Positions 7,142 to 16,123 of a stretch of DNA of 55,180 nucleotides are shown here, piece by piece. The notes under the pieces were generated by a model. That model was given only the letters and a program-made list of their open reading frames with translations. It was not told the origin of the DNA and did not search any database. The DNA comes from JAQVEB01 sp028698105 (GTDB lineage Bacteria > Bacteroidota > Bacteroidia > Bacteroidales > Dysgonomonadaceae), in NCBI GenBank assembly GCA_964293155.1, contig CAXYYA010000024.1, forward strand, positions 1 to 55,180, written 5' to 3'. Each line of letters starts with the position of its first letter. Position 1 is the first letter of the stretch. The translations under genes and the position numbers were made by a program.

Positions 7142-7149
7142 TATATTTG
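7142..7149 (+). promoter_or_regulatory. Promoter -7 box of the SLC13-type permease gene
   Basis: TATATTTG lies 30 bases before the start codon at 7180 and ten bases after the channel stop codon. The permease is therefore likely to be transcribed on its own as well as by readthrough. Confidence 0.5.
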
Positions 7150-7179
7150 TACACTTGAGTTTTTGGAAGCTGTAATGTT

Positions 7180-9036
7180 ATGACCATCACACTTATCATC
7201 TTGTTGATAACCGGAATTTTTTTCGTGTGGGGAAAGTTTCGCGCCGATGTGGTTACACTGATGGCGCTGATGACGCTTGCCCTGCTCAAAATACTTACTC
7301 CCGACGAAGCGATCGCCGGATTTTCCAATCCCATCGTGTTGATGCTCGCCGGGCTTTTTATTATCGCCGGAGCCATAAATCAAACCGGACTGGCAAAAAA
7401 AATCAGCACATACCTGTTGCAGCTTGCCGGAAAAAGCAAGGCGAAACTGTTTGTCATCACACTGCTGGTAACGGCCTTTTTCAGCTCGTTCATGAGCAAT
7501 TACGGCACAGTTGCCCTTTTGCTGCCCATCATCGTGAGCATGACGCGCGAGGCCGATCTCAACGTACGCCGCTTTCTCATCCCAACAGCGTTTGCCAGCA
7601 GTATGGGAGGCATGATGACGTTGATTGGCGCTCCGCCCAACCTTATCGTGAACAATGCGCTCATCACACACGGATTAAACGGACTGGGGTTCTTCACCGT
7701 GCTGCCGATCGGAGTTATTTTGCTTATCGTAGGAATCATTTTTCTTTGGTTCCGTTCGAAGATGCTGGAAGATAGCGCGCAGAAAAGGCCGTCGGACGAA
7801 GGCAGGGCAAAATCGCCTTTCGAGTTGGTTAAAGAATATCAGTTAGCCGATAATCTCTTCCGCATTAAAGTGCCCGAAAACACTCCCATTCTGCATCAGA
7901 AGCTAAAAGAACTTGCCATCACACAACGATATAACGTAACCATCGTGGAGATAAGATGTTACATGTATAACTCCAGTAAGTTTCTGAAATCCACCACGCA
8001 ATACCTCGCCGATGGCGACAGTATTCTTAACGCCGGCGACATTATTTACGTGGAAGGCGCATACGAAAATATTCAACGATTTGTGGAGGAAAACAACCTG
8101 CAATTCATGGATGCGAAGCAATCGGAAAGCAACAAACCCGAGTTTAGCGCCATCATGAAGTTTGATGAGATCGGTGTGGCCGAAGCCGTGGTGCTGTCGA
8201 GTTCTAAATTGATCAATAAACTTGTGAAAGAAACGGCATTCCGCAAACGTTATCACATCAATATTTTAGGGATAAAGCGCAAAAACGAATACATTCTCAA
8301 TCAGGTACAAAACGAAAAAATTCTGGCGGGCGATTCGCTGCTTATTCAGGGTACTTGGGCCAATATGGACGAATTGAGCGCCGAAGAAACCGATCTGGTT
8401 GTCGTGGGGCAGCCCACACAGGAAGCCAATAAGGTGATATTGGAACACAAAGCCGGCATCGCGGCAATTATTTTGCTGGCAATGGTTCTCACCATCACTT
8501 TCAACATACTCACACCCGTTATTTCCATTATGGTTGCCGCGCTGCTTATGATCATTACCGGCTGTTTCCGCAACGTGGAAACGGCTTACAAAAGTATCCG
8601 GTGGCAAAACATCATTTTTTTCGCAGCCATGTTACCCATGGCTACCGCCATGGACAAGACCGGGGCATCCGAAAACATATCGCGCGGATTAGTGAACTTC
8701 ATGGGCGGTTTGGGGCCTTATGCCGTGTTGGCGGCGCTGTACATCGCCACTTCATTTTTCACCATGTTTGTGAGCAACACGGCCACGGTAATTATTTTTG
8801 CGCCCATTGCCATTCAGTCGGCTATCGCGCTGGGCGTCAGCCCCTATCCTTTTGTGCTGGCTGTTGCCACAGCAGGAACCATGTGCCTGGCAAGCCCCTA
8901 CTCCACGCCGCCCAACTCGCTGGTTATCTCACCGGGGCGCTACACGTTTAACGATTACGTGAAGGTGGGTTTGCCCCTGCAGATCATTTATATTCTGGTT
9001 ATGGTGCTGGCCTTGCCGTTGCTCTATCCGTTTTAA
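7180..9036 (+). CDS. SLC13-family permease with two RCK_C (TrkA-C) domains
   Basis: A 618-residue inner-membrane transporter of the DASS/SLC13 type (sodium-coupled anion uptake: sulfate, dicarboxylates or related). Membrane helices in two halves (about 1-190 and 430-618) flank a cytoplasmic insert with two TrkA-C domains (about 210-300 and 318-400), as in bacterial YfbS-like proteins. Each half has an SNT(A/G)T-like signature: MSNYGTVALLLP in the first and VSNTATVIIFAP in the second. Family knowledge gives the transport role; the substrate cannot be told from sequence. The stop codon shares bases with the stop of the convergent gene (9033), with no room for a separate terminator. Confidence 0.85.
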   Translation: MTITLIILLITGIFFVWGKFRADVVTLMALMTLALLKILTPDEAIAGFSNPIVLMLAGLFIIAGAINQTGLAKKISTYLLQLAGKSKAKLFVITLLVTAFFSSFMSNYGTVALLLPIIVSMTREADLNVRRFLIPTAFASSMGGMMTLIGAPPNLIVNNALITHGLNGLGFFTVLPIGVILLIVGIIFLWFRSKMLEDSAQKRPSDEGRAKSPFELVKEYQLADNLFRIKVPENTPILHQKLKELAITQRYNVTIVEIRCYMYNSSKFLKSTTQYLADGDSILNAGDIIYVEGAYENIQRFVEENNLQFMDAKQSESNKPEFSAIMKFDEIGVAEAVVLSSSKLINKLVKETAFRKRYHINILGIKRKNEYILNQVQNEKILAGDSLLIQGTWANMDELSAEETDLVVVGQPTQEANKVILEHKAGIAAIILLAMVLTITFNILTPVISIMVAALLMIITGCFRNVETAYKSIRWQNIIFFAAMLPMATAMDKTGASENISRGLVNFMGGLGPYAVLAALYIATSFFTMFVSNTATVIIFAPIAIQSAIALGVSPYPFVLAVATAGTMCLASPYSTPPNSLVISPGRYTFNDYVKVGLPLQIIYILVMVLALPLLYPF

Positions 9037-11105
9037 AGCACCGGAACATCTCCCGTATCGCTCATCTTTACGATAATATCCACAGCCGATAACCGGTTTC
9101 CTCTTCCAATCAACGGATTGATATCCATTTCTTCGATCTCCGGCACAATGGACAACAGGGCCGAAACGTTGCACAGCGTATCGGCAAAAAGCTGCTCATT
9201 AACAGCTTCCATTCCGCGAATACCGCGAATGATGGGATACGATTTTAGCGAACGGATCATGCGGAACGCCTCGGAATGGCTCAACGGAGCCAGCGCGAAC
9301 TGAATATCTTTCATCACCTCCACAAAAATACCACCCAGGCCGCAGGTTACCAAATGGCCGAAATCGCCGTCGCGTTTCACGCCGATAAACAATTCCACGC
9401 CTTTTTCCATCTGCGATATCTGCACACCCTGCGCGCCGTTTATCGCCATTAGGCGATGGAAGTTTTCTTTTACCGCCTTCTCGGTGGCCACATGAAGAAT
9501 AACGCCGCCGGCGTCGGATTTGTGCGCCAGCCCCACAACTTTCATTGCCAACGGAAAACCGATGACGCGCGCTGCTTCCACAGCTTCCGGCTCAGATGAG
9601 ACCAAACGCTCGTCGGGACGTGTAATTTCCATCAAATCCAGCAATTTCAACGCATCGGCAACCGGCAACATCCCTTTCTTGCCATCGAGTAATTCGCGTA
9701 TTTGCGCCGCATTGGGTAGTGGCGAGCGCTTGAGCGGTTCGTCGGGCAAAACGGTGTTATAGACTTTCGATAACGCTTTGGCCAACACAGCCTCGTCATC
9801 AAAATAAACGCCGCGGTGCTTCGCGAAGGCTTCCATTTCTTTTTTCGCGTTCAAAACCGATGGAAGCACGGCATAGATCGGTTTTTTACATTGCTGTTGC
9901 TGTTCATGGATCACCTCATAGGCATCGGCCGTGGAGAACAAGCCGGGGCTTCCGAAAATAACGACAATGCCGTCAATCATATCCACTCGCTCGCACGTTT
10001 CGATGGCTTTTTGCAACTGCTCCGCAGTTCCGGTGGCAAGAATATCAATGGGATTCCCTACCGACGCGCCTTCGAACAGTTGTTCACGCAGTTCGCGGGT
10101 GTACGTTTCTGGAATTGGGGGAACAGAAAAACCGCCTTCGGCCAACGCATCGGTAAGAATAACGGACGGCCCGCCGGCGTGAGTGATGATCGCTATGTTT
10201 TTCCCATTCAGCACGCGATGTTGCAACACGCCGCCCACGGCGCTCAGCTCTTCGCGGCTGCGACAGCGCGTAACGCCCGTTTTCCGGAACAACGCGTCAA
10301 CCGATTTATCGGAATTGAGCATGGCGCCTGTATGCGATGCTGCAGCACGCATGCCATCATCGGAAGTGCCCGATTTAATGGCAGCGATGCGACATCCTTT
10401 CTCTACGAGCGAACGCGCATGCGTAAGGAATTTTTGCGGCTTCCCGATGCTTTCCATGTAAAGAAGCAACGTGCGGGACGAACGGGACGCGTCGAACCGT
10501 TTATCGAAATACGCCAACACATCTTCTACCGATGTTTGCGCTGCGTTTCCCACCGAATATACCGAAGAGAACGAAAGTCCTTTGCTCAACGCCGCCTCCA
10601 TAATAAAAACGGCCGTGGCGCCCGATCCCGAAATAAAATCGCACCCAAAAGGCGTATGTTGCGGCACTGGCGTGGTAAATACCGATTGATGATGCGCGTT
10701 CATCACACCAATACAATTGGGGCCAATGAGCGTTGCGCCCGCGGCAGCAGCCGAGGCGGCCATTTTCTGTTCCAGGATTTTTCCTGCTTCGTTGGTTTCG
10801 GAAAATCCTGCGGAAATAACGATAATGGCTTTGGTATTTTTCTCTTTTACCAGAATTTCAACGGTCTCGGGACAAAATCGTGCCGGAATGGCCAACACGG
10901 CCAAATCAACCTGCGGAAGAGCGCTCACACCGGGGAGGCATTGAACGCCTTGTATGCTGGTCGCCTTCGGGTTCACGGCAAACAGGTCTCCCTCGAACGT
11001 TCCAGTCAAAATATTGTGCAATATTTTTCCTCCGGGCTTGGCAATATCGGTTGATGCACCGATTACGGCAATGCTCCGCGGACGAATGAGTTGAGGAGTG
11101 ATCAT
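9033..11105 (-). CDS. ADP-forming acyl-CoA (acetyl-CoA) synthetase, fused alpha-beta
   Basis: A 690-residue cytoplasmic enzyme that converts acetyl-CoA (or another acyl-CoA), ADP and phosphate to the acid, CoA and ATP, making ATP during fermentation of sugars or amino acids. Domains: CoA-binding Rossmann fold (about 5-130, VIGAS), two succinyl-CoA-ligase-like domains (about 145-450) with the AASHTGA segment carrying the conserved histidine, and an ATP-grasp domain (about 470-690) with the motif EEMDINPLI near the end. Alpha and beta parts are fused in one chain as in many bacteria. Divergent acetyltransferase (Pat-like) fusions are excluded, because no GNAT domain is present. It stands alone, and its 3' end overlaps the convergent permease gene by four bases. 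Confidence 0.87.
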   Translation of the reverse strand: MITPQLIRPRSIAVIGASTDIAKPGGKILHNILTGTFEGDLFAVNPKATSIQGVQCLPGVSALPQVDLAVLAIPARFCPETVEILVKEKNTKAIIVISAGFSETNEAGKILEQKMAASAAAAGATLIGPNCIGVMNAHHQSVFTTPVPQHTPFGCDFISGSGATAVFIMEAALSKGLSFSSVYSVGNAAQTSVEDVLAYFDKRFDASRSSRTLLLYMESIGKPQKFLTHARSLVEKGCRIAAIKSGTSDDGMRAAASHTGAMLNSDKSVDALFRKTGVTRCRSREELSAVGGVLQHRVLNGKNIAIITHAGGPSVILTDALAEGGFSVPPIPETYTRELREQLFEGASVGNPIDILATGTAEQLQKAIETCERVDMIDGIVVIFGSPGLFSTADAYEVIHEQQQQCKKPIYAVLPSVLNAKKEMEAFAKHRGVYFDDEAVLAKALSKVYNTVLPDEPLKRSPLPNAAQIRELLDGKKGMLPVADALKLLDLMEITRPDERLVSSEPEAVEAARVIGFPLAMKVVGLAHKSDAGGVILHVATEKAVKENFHRLMAINGAQGVQISQMEKGVELFIGVKRDGDFGHLVTCGLGGIFVEVMKDIQFALAPLSHSEAFRMIRSLKSYPIIRGIRGMEAVNEQLFADTLCNVSALLSIVPEIEEMDINPLIGRGNRLSAVDIIVKMSDTGDVPVL

Positions 11106-11718
11106 TGTACTAAATTTTAGATGATGGTTTTTTCTTGTATAACAGCTACAATATTAACTCTTTTTTCCGAATTAGCGAAATATTTGTACGGTTTTATATT
11201 TTTTTCCATTGTTGTCCGATAAACTATAAGATTTGCCTGTAAGGCAACATTTTCATAACCGTATGCAAACCCGATGATAATCGGGTGTAGCTTACGGCAG
11301 TTGGCACAAAACACATACTGCCTGTAAGGCAGGATTTTATAAAAGTCCGACCACTTCGGGTCGAGGATAGATTGAGATATTTGCACCGTAAGCCACGCTA
11401 TGCTGTCATAAGTCCCGAGCTATCGGGAGAAAATATGGCTTTCCAAGCCCTGCGTTCTCAAACTTCCACCGGAATAGGCTATAACAAGGATTTTCGGAAC
11501 AAAATCTGACGTTTTTATCGGGCAAAACTGATTTTTTCTCGGTATGCAATTATTTTTCGCCACCAACGTTGACTTAAAACGACAAATGAAGCTCACAAGA
11601 CAAATCCCCACCGTGAATTATAAAAACTTAACATCCTTTATGCCGTGATTCCGGACGCCTACGCATCTTATTGATAAATATTTGTTACTTTTACGTGCAT
11701 CTAAAACGAACGTGGGAC
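11106..11718. other. Gene-free stretch with short palindromes
   Basis: No supported gene lies in these 613 bases. Five small palindromes stand in a row: TGCCT/AGGCA twice (11234-11246 and 11319-11331), ACCCGAT/ATCGGGT (11269-11286), CGACC/GGTCG (11348-11363) and TCCCGA/TCGGGA (11413-11428). The two TGCCTGTAAGGCA copies are each followed by a similar ATTTT-rich stretch. It looks like a graveyard of short REP-type repeats. An apparent 89-codon minus-strand frame across it is made mostly of these repeats. Confidence 0.6.
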
Positions 11719-12606
11719 ATGAAACCTGTACGATTATTCACAACAGTATGTTTGCTGTTTGCATTGCAAACGATCCTTGCACAGGAAACAACACAAAAGA
11801 AAGATACCCTGAAATTGCAACTTCCCGAACAGCCGTCGCTGAAACCGGATTCACTGCAATTGAATGCAGCGCCGGAGCAGAACTCCAACGCCGTTTTCGA
11901 TTACAAACTTAAACCTTCTCTCACAACTCATCCATTGGGCAATTCATCGGACAACACCATCGAAAACCGCGTTTTCGATTCGCCTAAAGTACAACTAAAC
12001 GGCTACGGACGCGACCTGTTCAACAACTCCGAGCGCACTGCTGTGTTCTCAGTGAATCCCGCAAACAACCTCACGCTCTACTCCGCCGCCACCATTGGCG
12101 TGTATAAAACCTTGCCTTTCGGCAATATAAATTATTACAACCTTAATCTGGGAACAGCTTTTGCAATAAGCCGGGAGCTAACGGGGAACGGCGGCGTTTT
12201 TTACCAGTCCACACTTAAAGCTCCGCTCCCAATTGCAGGTACATACGCGAATTTCGCTTACCGGCCATCCGGTATTTTTCAGATTGATGGCGGCCTTGCT
12301 TATCAGCAAACACTCGGAAATAGGTTTAACGTTTACCAAAAGTCGCTTATGCTGGACGCACACGCCCGCTACCGACTGGCTGAGGACTGGTACATCAATG
12401 CATACGGAGGAATGCCACTTTACCAAAGCAATAACCTCCGCGGAACACCCATGCTTCCGATGATGCCCCGTTCATATTACGGCGGCACGCTGGAGTATTG
12501 GTTTCAGCCGAAAATGGCCGTTGAAGGCGGCATCATTATGCAACAAGACATGTTCGGGAAAATGCACCCCGTACCTAAGTTGGAATTTAAGTTCGGTGAT
12601 CGGTGA
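11719..12606 (+). CDS. Exported protein, probable outer-membrane beta-barrel fold
   Basis: 295 residues from the ATG at 11719; the frame is open to 11671, but the upstream Met gives a poor signal sequence. MKPVRLFTTVCLLFALQTILAQ is a clear signal peptide. After a low-complexity Pro/Gln/Ser linker (about 23-75) come repeated stretches of alternating polar and aromatic residues, for example YYNLNLGTAFAISREL and YYGGTLEYWFQPKMAVEGG. They end in LEFKF-type C-terminal strand residues, which suggests a small barrel in the outer membrane. I do not recognise a family. It stands alone between repeats and a long leader region. Confidence 0.7.
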   Translation: MKPVRLFTTVCLLFALQTILAQETTQKKDTLKLQLPEQPSLKPDSLQLNAAPEQNSNAVFDYKLKPSLTTHPLGNSSDNTIENRVFDSPKVQLNGYGRDLFNNSERTAVFSVNPANNLTLYSAATIGVYKTLPFGNINYYNLNLGTAFAISRELTGNGGVFYQSTLKAPLPIAGTYANFAYRPSGIFQIDGGLAYQQTLGNRFNVYQKSLMLDAHARYRLAEDWYINAYGGMPLYQSNNLRGTPMLPMMPRSYYGGTLEYWFQPKMAVEGGIIMQQDMFGKMHPVPKLEFKFGDR

Positions 12607-13001
12607 TAAAATAAAGCAAGGTGTAAACCCTAAAGCTTAGACGCTGAACATCCATTATTTAACAAACAACGAACGAGTTGGATTAACAAAATTTAATACC
12701 ACATTTTAACGTAACAAATTTAAAACATTAAATATATTAATTACTTTTGTACGTAACAAAATCGAAATAAAATCGTATTTGCACGCTAAACCAAAGGTAA
12801 AGAGCGGGTTATTGCGGTTTAAATCAATGAAAATTGATTTAGAAAATTTCGATTGTACTGTTGCATACCCCCATCTTTCCGCGTTTAACGGAATTAAAAG
12901 GGTTATATAGGAAAATAAAAGTTAAATGCAGGCTGACGCTCAGTTATTCGGAGTTAAATCGTTTTAAACAGTAGATTTTCGAAAAAAGCAAAAGCAATCA
13001 A
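12607..13001 (+). promoter_or_regulatory. Promoter and 250-base leader of the CDP-alcohol phosphotransferase gene
   Basis: TACTTTTG at 12742-12749 is a perfect -7 box. It is framed by two identical 10-bp direct repeats ACGTAACAAA at 12709-12718 and 12751-12760, the second on the predicted transcription start. This arrangement fits an operator pair. The next start codon is at 13002, leaving an untranslated leader of about 250 bases that contains GACGCTCAG-type G/C patches (about 12930-12955) and an AT-rich remainder. I recognise no known riboswitch. The rest of the stretch (12607-12700) shows no gene. Confidence 0.45.
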
Positions 13002-13727
13002 ATGGAAAATAGCAAACAAAAAATGGCGAAAACATTGAAACTCATTTCAAAAGATCGCCAACGAACCAATATCCTGCGCGAGTGGGAACAAAAAACTATC
13101 GCATATTTGGTGCAACGCATCCCGTCCTGGATTTCTTCCGATGGGCTAACGGCAATTGGGTTCTCCGGTAATTTTATGGTAGCCGCCAGTTTTGCCTTAG
13201 CAACTTATTTCAGCCGATATTGGCTTTTGCTGTCCATCCTGGGCTTTATGATCAGTTGGTTTGGTGATTCGCTGGACGGACGCCTCGCCTACTACCGAAA
13301 CAAACCGCGTAAATGGTACGGCTTCTCGCTCGATATAACCGTGGATTGGATCGGCACCATTCTTATCGGCCTCGGCTTCATGATCTACATTCACGGCGCA
13401 TGGCAGGTATTGGGATTCATATTCGTAGTATTGTACGGATGGGAAATGATCACAGCGCAACTGCGTTACAAGGTTGGCGGACAATACTCCATTGATTCGG
13501 GAATTTTCGGTCCCACCGAGGTGCGTATTCTTATCGCTTCCATTATGGTATTGGAAGCATTCGTGCCCGGTTCCATTATTTATATGGCTATTATAGCCGG
13601 TGTATTTTTGTTATATTCCAACGTAAAGGAAGCGCGTAACCTGCTTAAAATGGCCGATCAGCGGGATAAGGACGAAAAAGCGGCAAAAGAAGAGGAATTA
13701 CGAATGAGCAAAAAAGAAAATGCTTAA
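13002..13727 (+). CDS. CDP-alcohol phosphatidyltransferase family protein
   Basis: A 241-residue integral membrane enzyme of the family that transfers an alcohol onto a CDP-activated lipid (phosphatidylglycerol-phosphate, phosphatidylinositol or similar head groups). The family signature DGxxAR(8x)GxxxDxxxD is present as DGRLAYYRNKPRKWYGFSLD... (about residues 89-112), with the metal-binding Asp residues in place. The Arg after Ala is replaced by Tyr. Several membrane helices cover about 45-205. The charged ends (KDEKAAKEEE) are cytoplasmic. It overlaps the next gene by eight bases, so the two are translated together. The alcohol substrate cannot be assigned. Confidence 0.78.
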   Translation: MENSKQKMAKTLKLISKDRQRTNILREWEQKTIAYLVQRIPSWISSDGLTAIGFSGNFMVAASFALATYFSRYWLLLSILGFMISWFGDSLDGRLAYYRNKPRKWYGFSLDITVDWIGTILIGLGFMIYIHGAWQVLGFIFVVLYGWEMITAQLRYKVGGQYSIDSGIFGPTEVRILIASIMVLEAFVPGSIIYMAIIAGVFLLYSNVKEARNLLKMADQRDKDEKAAKEEELRMSKKENA

Positions 13728-14196
13728 GCACGTACTACTTTTTTCAAAAGCGCAGGTTTCGGCATTCTTCGGAGGAATAGTTGATTATGGCGTAATGGTC
13801 TTCGTAACCGAGGTGTTTCATGTCCATTATACCGTGAGTATTGCCATTGGAGGCATTGTGGGCGCCATAGTGAATTTCACCATCAATAAAAAGTGGACGT
13901 TTAACTCAAAAGAAACCGAATACCGAAATACGCTTTTGCAACAACTGTTGAAATATTTTGTAACCGTAACCAACAGTATCATATTAAAATCTACCGGAAC
14001 TTATTTTCTGACAACGCTTCTTGGCATTGACTATAAAATCAGTCGTATATTTGCCGATTTGGTTGTTTCCACCTGCTTCAATTACACGTTACAAAAACAA
14101 TGGGTTTTTAAAAAAGTGCCTAACAGCAAGATACCTCAAAAAAGTCTGTTAACCGATCCGGTACGGTACTACTCAAAAGAAAACAACCGGAAATAA
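13720..14196 (+). CDS. GtrA-like membrane protein
   Basis: 158 residues with four membrane helices (about 10-33, 38-60, 75-95, 105-125). The GtrA family (PF04138) pattern is visible in FFGGIVDYGVMVF, in FTINKKWTF after helix 2 and in FNYTLQKQWVF after helix 4. GtrA proteins are thought to move polyprenyl-linked sugars across the inner membrane or to assist glycosylation of the cell surface. The eight-base overlap with the CDP-alcohol phosphotransferase gene suggests a shared lipid-head-group or glycolipid task, which is inference. Confidence 0.82.
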   Translation: MLKHVLLFSKAQVSAFFGGIVDYGVMVFVTEVFHVHYTVSIAIGGIVGAIVNFTINKKWTFNSKETEYRNTLLQQLLKYFVTVTNSIILKSTGTYFLTTLLGIDYKISRIFADLVVSTCFNYTLQKQWVFKKVPNSKIPQKSLLTDPVRYYSKENNRK

Positions 14197-14415
14197 GACA
14201 CACCGCAATTCACGTAATTTCAGTAATTGAAAGCTCCGGTTTTCATATTTTTCCGGCACAATTCAAAAGAAAGAACTATCCGAATAAATCGCTCCCGGCT
14301 CATTCTTCGATTCTCTTCACACCGCAAATAGCGCTTAATTGCACCGGGAATGAATTTTAACAAATACAAAAAAAGCACATTCCCGCACCTTCTTTTCTTA
14401 AATAATGTTGTATAT

Positions 14416-14438
14416 AAGCCTTTCGGCTTGTTTTTTTT
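14416..14438 (+). terminator. Intrinsic terminator after the GtrA-like gene
   Basis: Stem AAGCC/GGCTT around a TTTC loop, followed by G and eight T (14431-14438). It ends the 13002-14196 operon. The remainder of the 360-base gap 14197-14556 is AT-rich and holds the promoter region of the histidine kinase gene. I see no further gene or RNA there. Confidence 0.75.
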
Positions 14439-14556
14439 AATTTTAAGATGAAATGTTAAACAAAAAAGTCGTTTATTTGTTAAATCATAAGCATTAAAAA
14501 AACGATCTTTTAAAATATTGATATCGCAAGTAAGGTAAGTAATTAATTAAAGGAGT

Positions 14557-16122
14557 ATGAAGAAATCAACTATTTGGTTACTTGCCGTGATTATGTTCGT
14601 AGCTTTTTTCGCGCTGTTGTTCTTGCAGGTAAGTTATATGAAAACAACGTTAAATGCCCGCAACGCGCAGTTCGATGAAGCAGTGAAAAGGAGTTTGAAT
14701 AACGTTTCTGTGCAACTTGAACAGGACCAGACGCTCCGTTTTTTGGAGAAAGATATGCAGGAATCCGAGAATCAGTATCCCTTGTATAATCAACCCGATT
14801 ACGGAACCGGAACAATACGTCACCAATCCAGCACAACAACGATTATTCACCCCGATGGTACATCAGAAACCACTATTGAACAAAGCATAACCGGAAACAA
14901 TCCTGGGCAAAACCAACCGGGGACGGGCGTTTTTATTTCACCAAACCATGGTGCAAACACTATCCCCAAAATGTCTTACGACATGCAACAGGAATTTTCG
15001 AAACGATACCTGCATGAACAAGCATTACTCAACGAGGTGATCCTTAAAATCATGCGTACCGCAAGTAACGAGCCGATTGAAAATCGTATTGATTTCAGGC
15101 AACTGGAATCTTACATCCGCTCCGAGCTGCTTTCAAACGGAATGAATGTACCGTATAGTTTTCAGGTAATAGACAACAACAACAAGGTTGTGTTCTCCAT
15201 GCCGGGCTTTTCCAACAAAGACGAAAAAGCAATCTATACGCAAACTCTTTTTCCGAACGATCCACCGGCAAAATTAAATTCATTAAGGGTATATTTTCCT
15301 TCAAAAGAGGACTTTATATCGGCAGGAATGAAATTTTTTGTACCATCGCTATTATTTACGTTCATCCTGTTGATCACGTTTATTTACACGATAGTTACGC
15401 TATTCAGACAAAAGCGTTTGTCTGAAATGAAAAACGATTTCATAAACAACATGACGCACGAGCTGAAAACGCCCGTGTCAACTATTTCGCTGGCATCGCA
15501 AATGCTCAAAGACCCGTCCATCACAAAATCGCCGGAAGTATTCAAACACGTTACCGGCGTGATAAACGATGAGACCAAACGGTTGAGTTTTCAGGTTGAA
15601 AAGGTTTTGCAAATGTCGTTGTTCGATAAGCAACGCACCACGCTCAAACTGAAAGAAGCAGATGCAAACGATATTGTGGTAAATGTTGCCAACACACACG
15701 TATTGAAGGTTGAAAAATTCGGCGGTGAACTCGATATTGACCTTCAAGCCGAGAAATCGCTGGTGAGAGTAGATGAAATGCACTTCACGAACGTGCTGTT
15801 CAATTTACTCGACAATGCGCTGAAATATCGGCGCGAGGATGTTCCTCCGAAGTTGGTAATCAGGACAAAAAACGAGGGCAATAAGTTGCTCGTTTCGATT
15901 GAAGATAATGGAATTGGTATTAAAAAAGACGAATTGAAGAAAATTTTTGAGCGGTTTTACCGTGTGCCAACCGGTAACCGGCACGATGTGAAAGGCTTCG
16001 GGCTTGGGTTAGCATACGTTCATAAAATCGTGAAGGATTTAAATGGAACAATACGTGCCGAAAGCGAATTAGGCAAAGGCACTAAATTTATTATTAGTTT
16101 ACCCGTAATAACACAAAAATGA
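14557..16122 (+). CDS. rprX: Sensor histidine kinase, RprX-like
   Basis: A 521-residue inner-membrane kinase. Helix 1 is about 4-26, followed by a periplasmic domain of about 240 residues, and helix 2 is about 268-292. The H-box FINNMTHELKTPVS has the phospho-accepting His301. The ATPase part follows with N-box NVLFNLLDNALKY (about 412-424), G1 EDNGIGIKK and G2 GFGLGLAYVHKIV. It sits one base upstream of its response regulator, so the two form an operon. The pair resembles the Bacteroides RprX/RprY system. The start is supported by an unusually good Shine-Dalgarno AAAGGAG five bases before the ATG, rare in this window. The signal is unknown. Confidence 0.88.
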   Translation: MKKSTIWLLAVIMFVAFFALLFLQVSYMKTTLNARNAQFDEAVKRSLNNVSVQLEQDQTLRFLEKDMQESENQYPLYNQPDYGTGTIRHQSSTTTIIHPDGTSETTIEQSITGNNPGQNQPGTGVFISPNHGANTIPKMSYDMQQEFSKRYLHEQALLNEVILKIMRTASNEPIENRIDFRQLESYIRSELLSNGMNVPYSFQVIDNNNKVVFSMPGFSNKDEKAIYTQTLFPNDPPAKLNSLRVYFPSKEDFISAGMKFFVPSLLFTFILLITFIYTIVTLFRQKRLSEMKNDFINNMTHELKTPVSTISLASQMLKDPSITKSPEVFKHVTGVINDETKRLSFQVEKVLQMSLFDKQRTTLKLKEADANDIVVNVANTHVLKVEKFGGELDIDLQAEKSLVRVDEMHFTNVLFNLLDNALKYRREDVPPKLVIRTKNEGNKLLVSIEDNGIGIKKDELKKIFERFYRVPTGNRHDVKGFGLGLAYVHKIVKDLNGTIRAESELGKGTKFIISLPVITQK

Positions 16123-16123
16123 T

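Noticed and set aside
9033..11105. Pat-type protein acetyltransferase fused to the acyl-CoA synthetase
   Set aside because: No GNAT domain at either end; the chain is the plain 690-residue ACD fusion.
11117..11386. 89-codon minus-strand frame
   Set aside because: Built of short palindromic repeats; no signal of a real protein.
12760..13001. Riboswitch in the long leader
   Set aside because: No known aptamer pattern (TPP, cobalamin, SAM, FMN) can be made out by eye.
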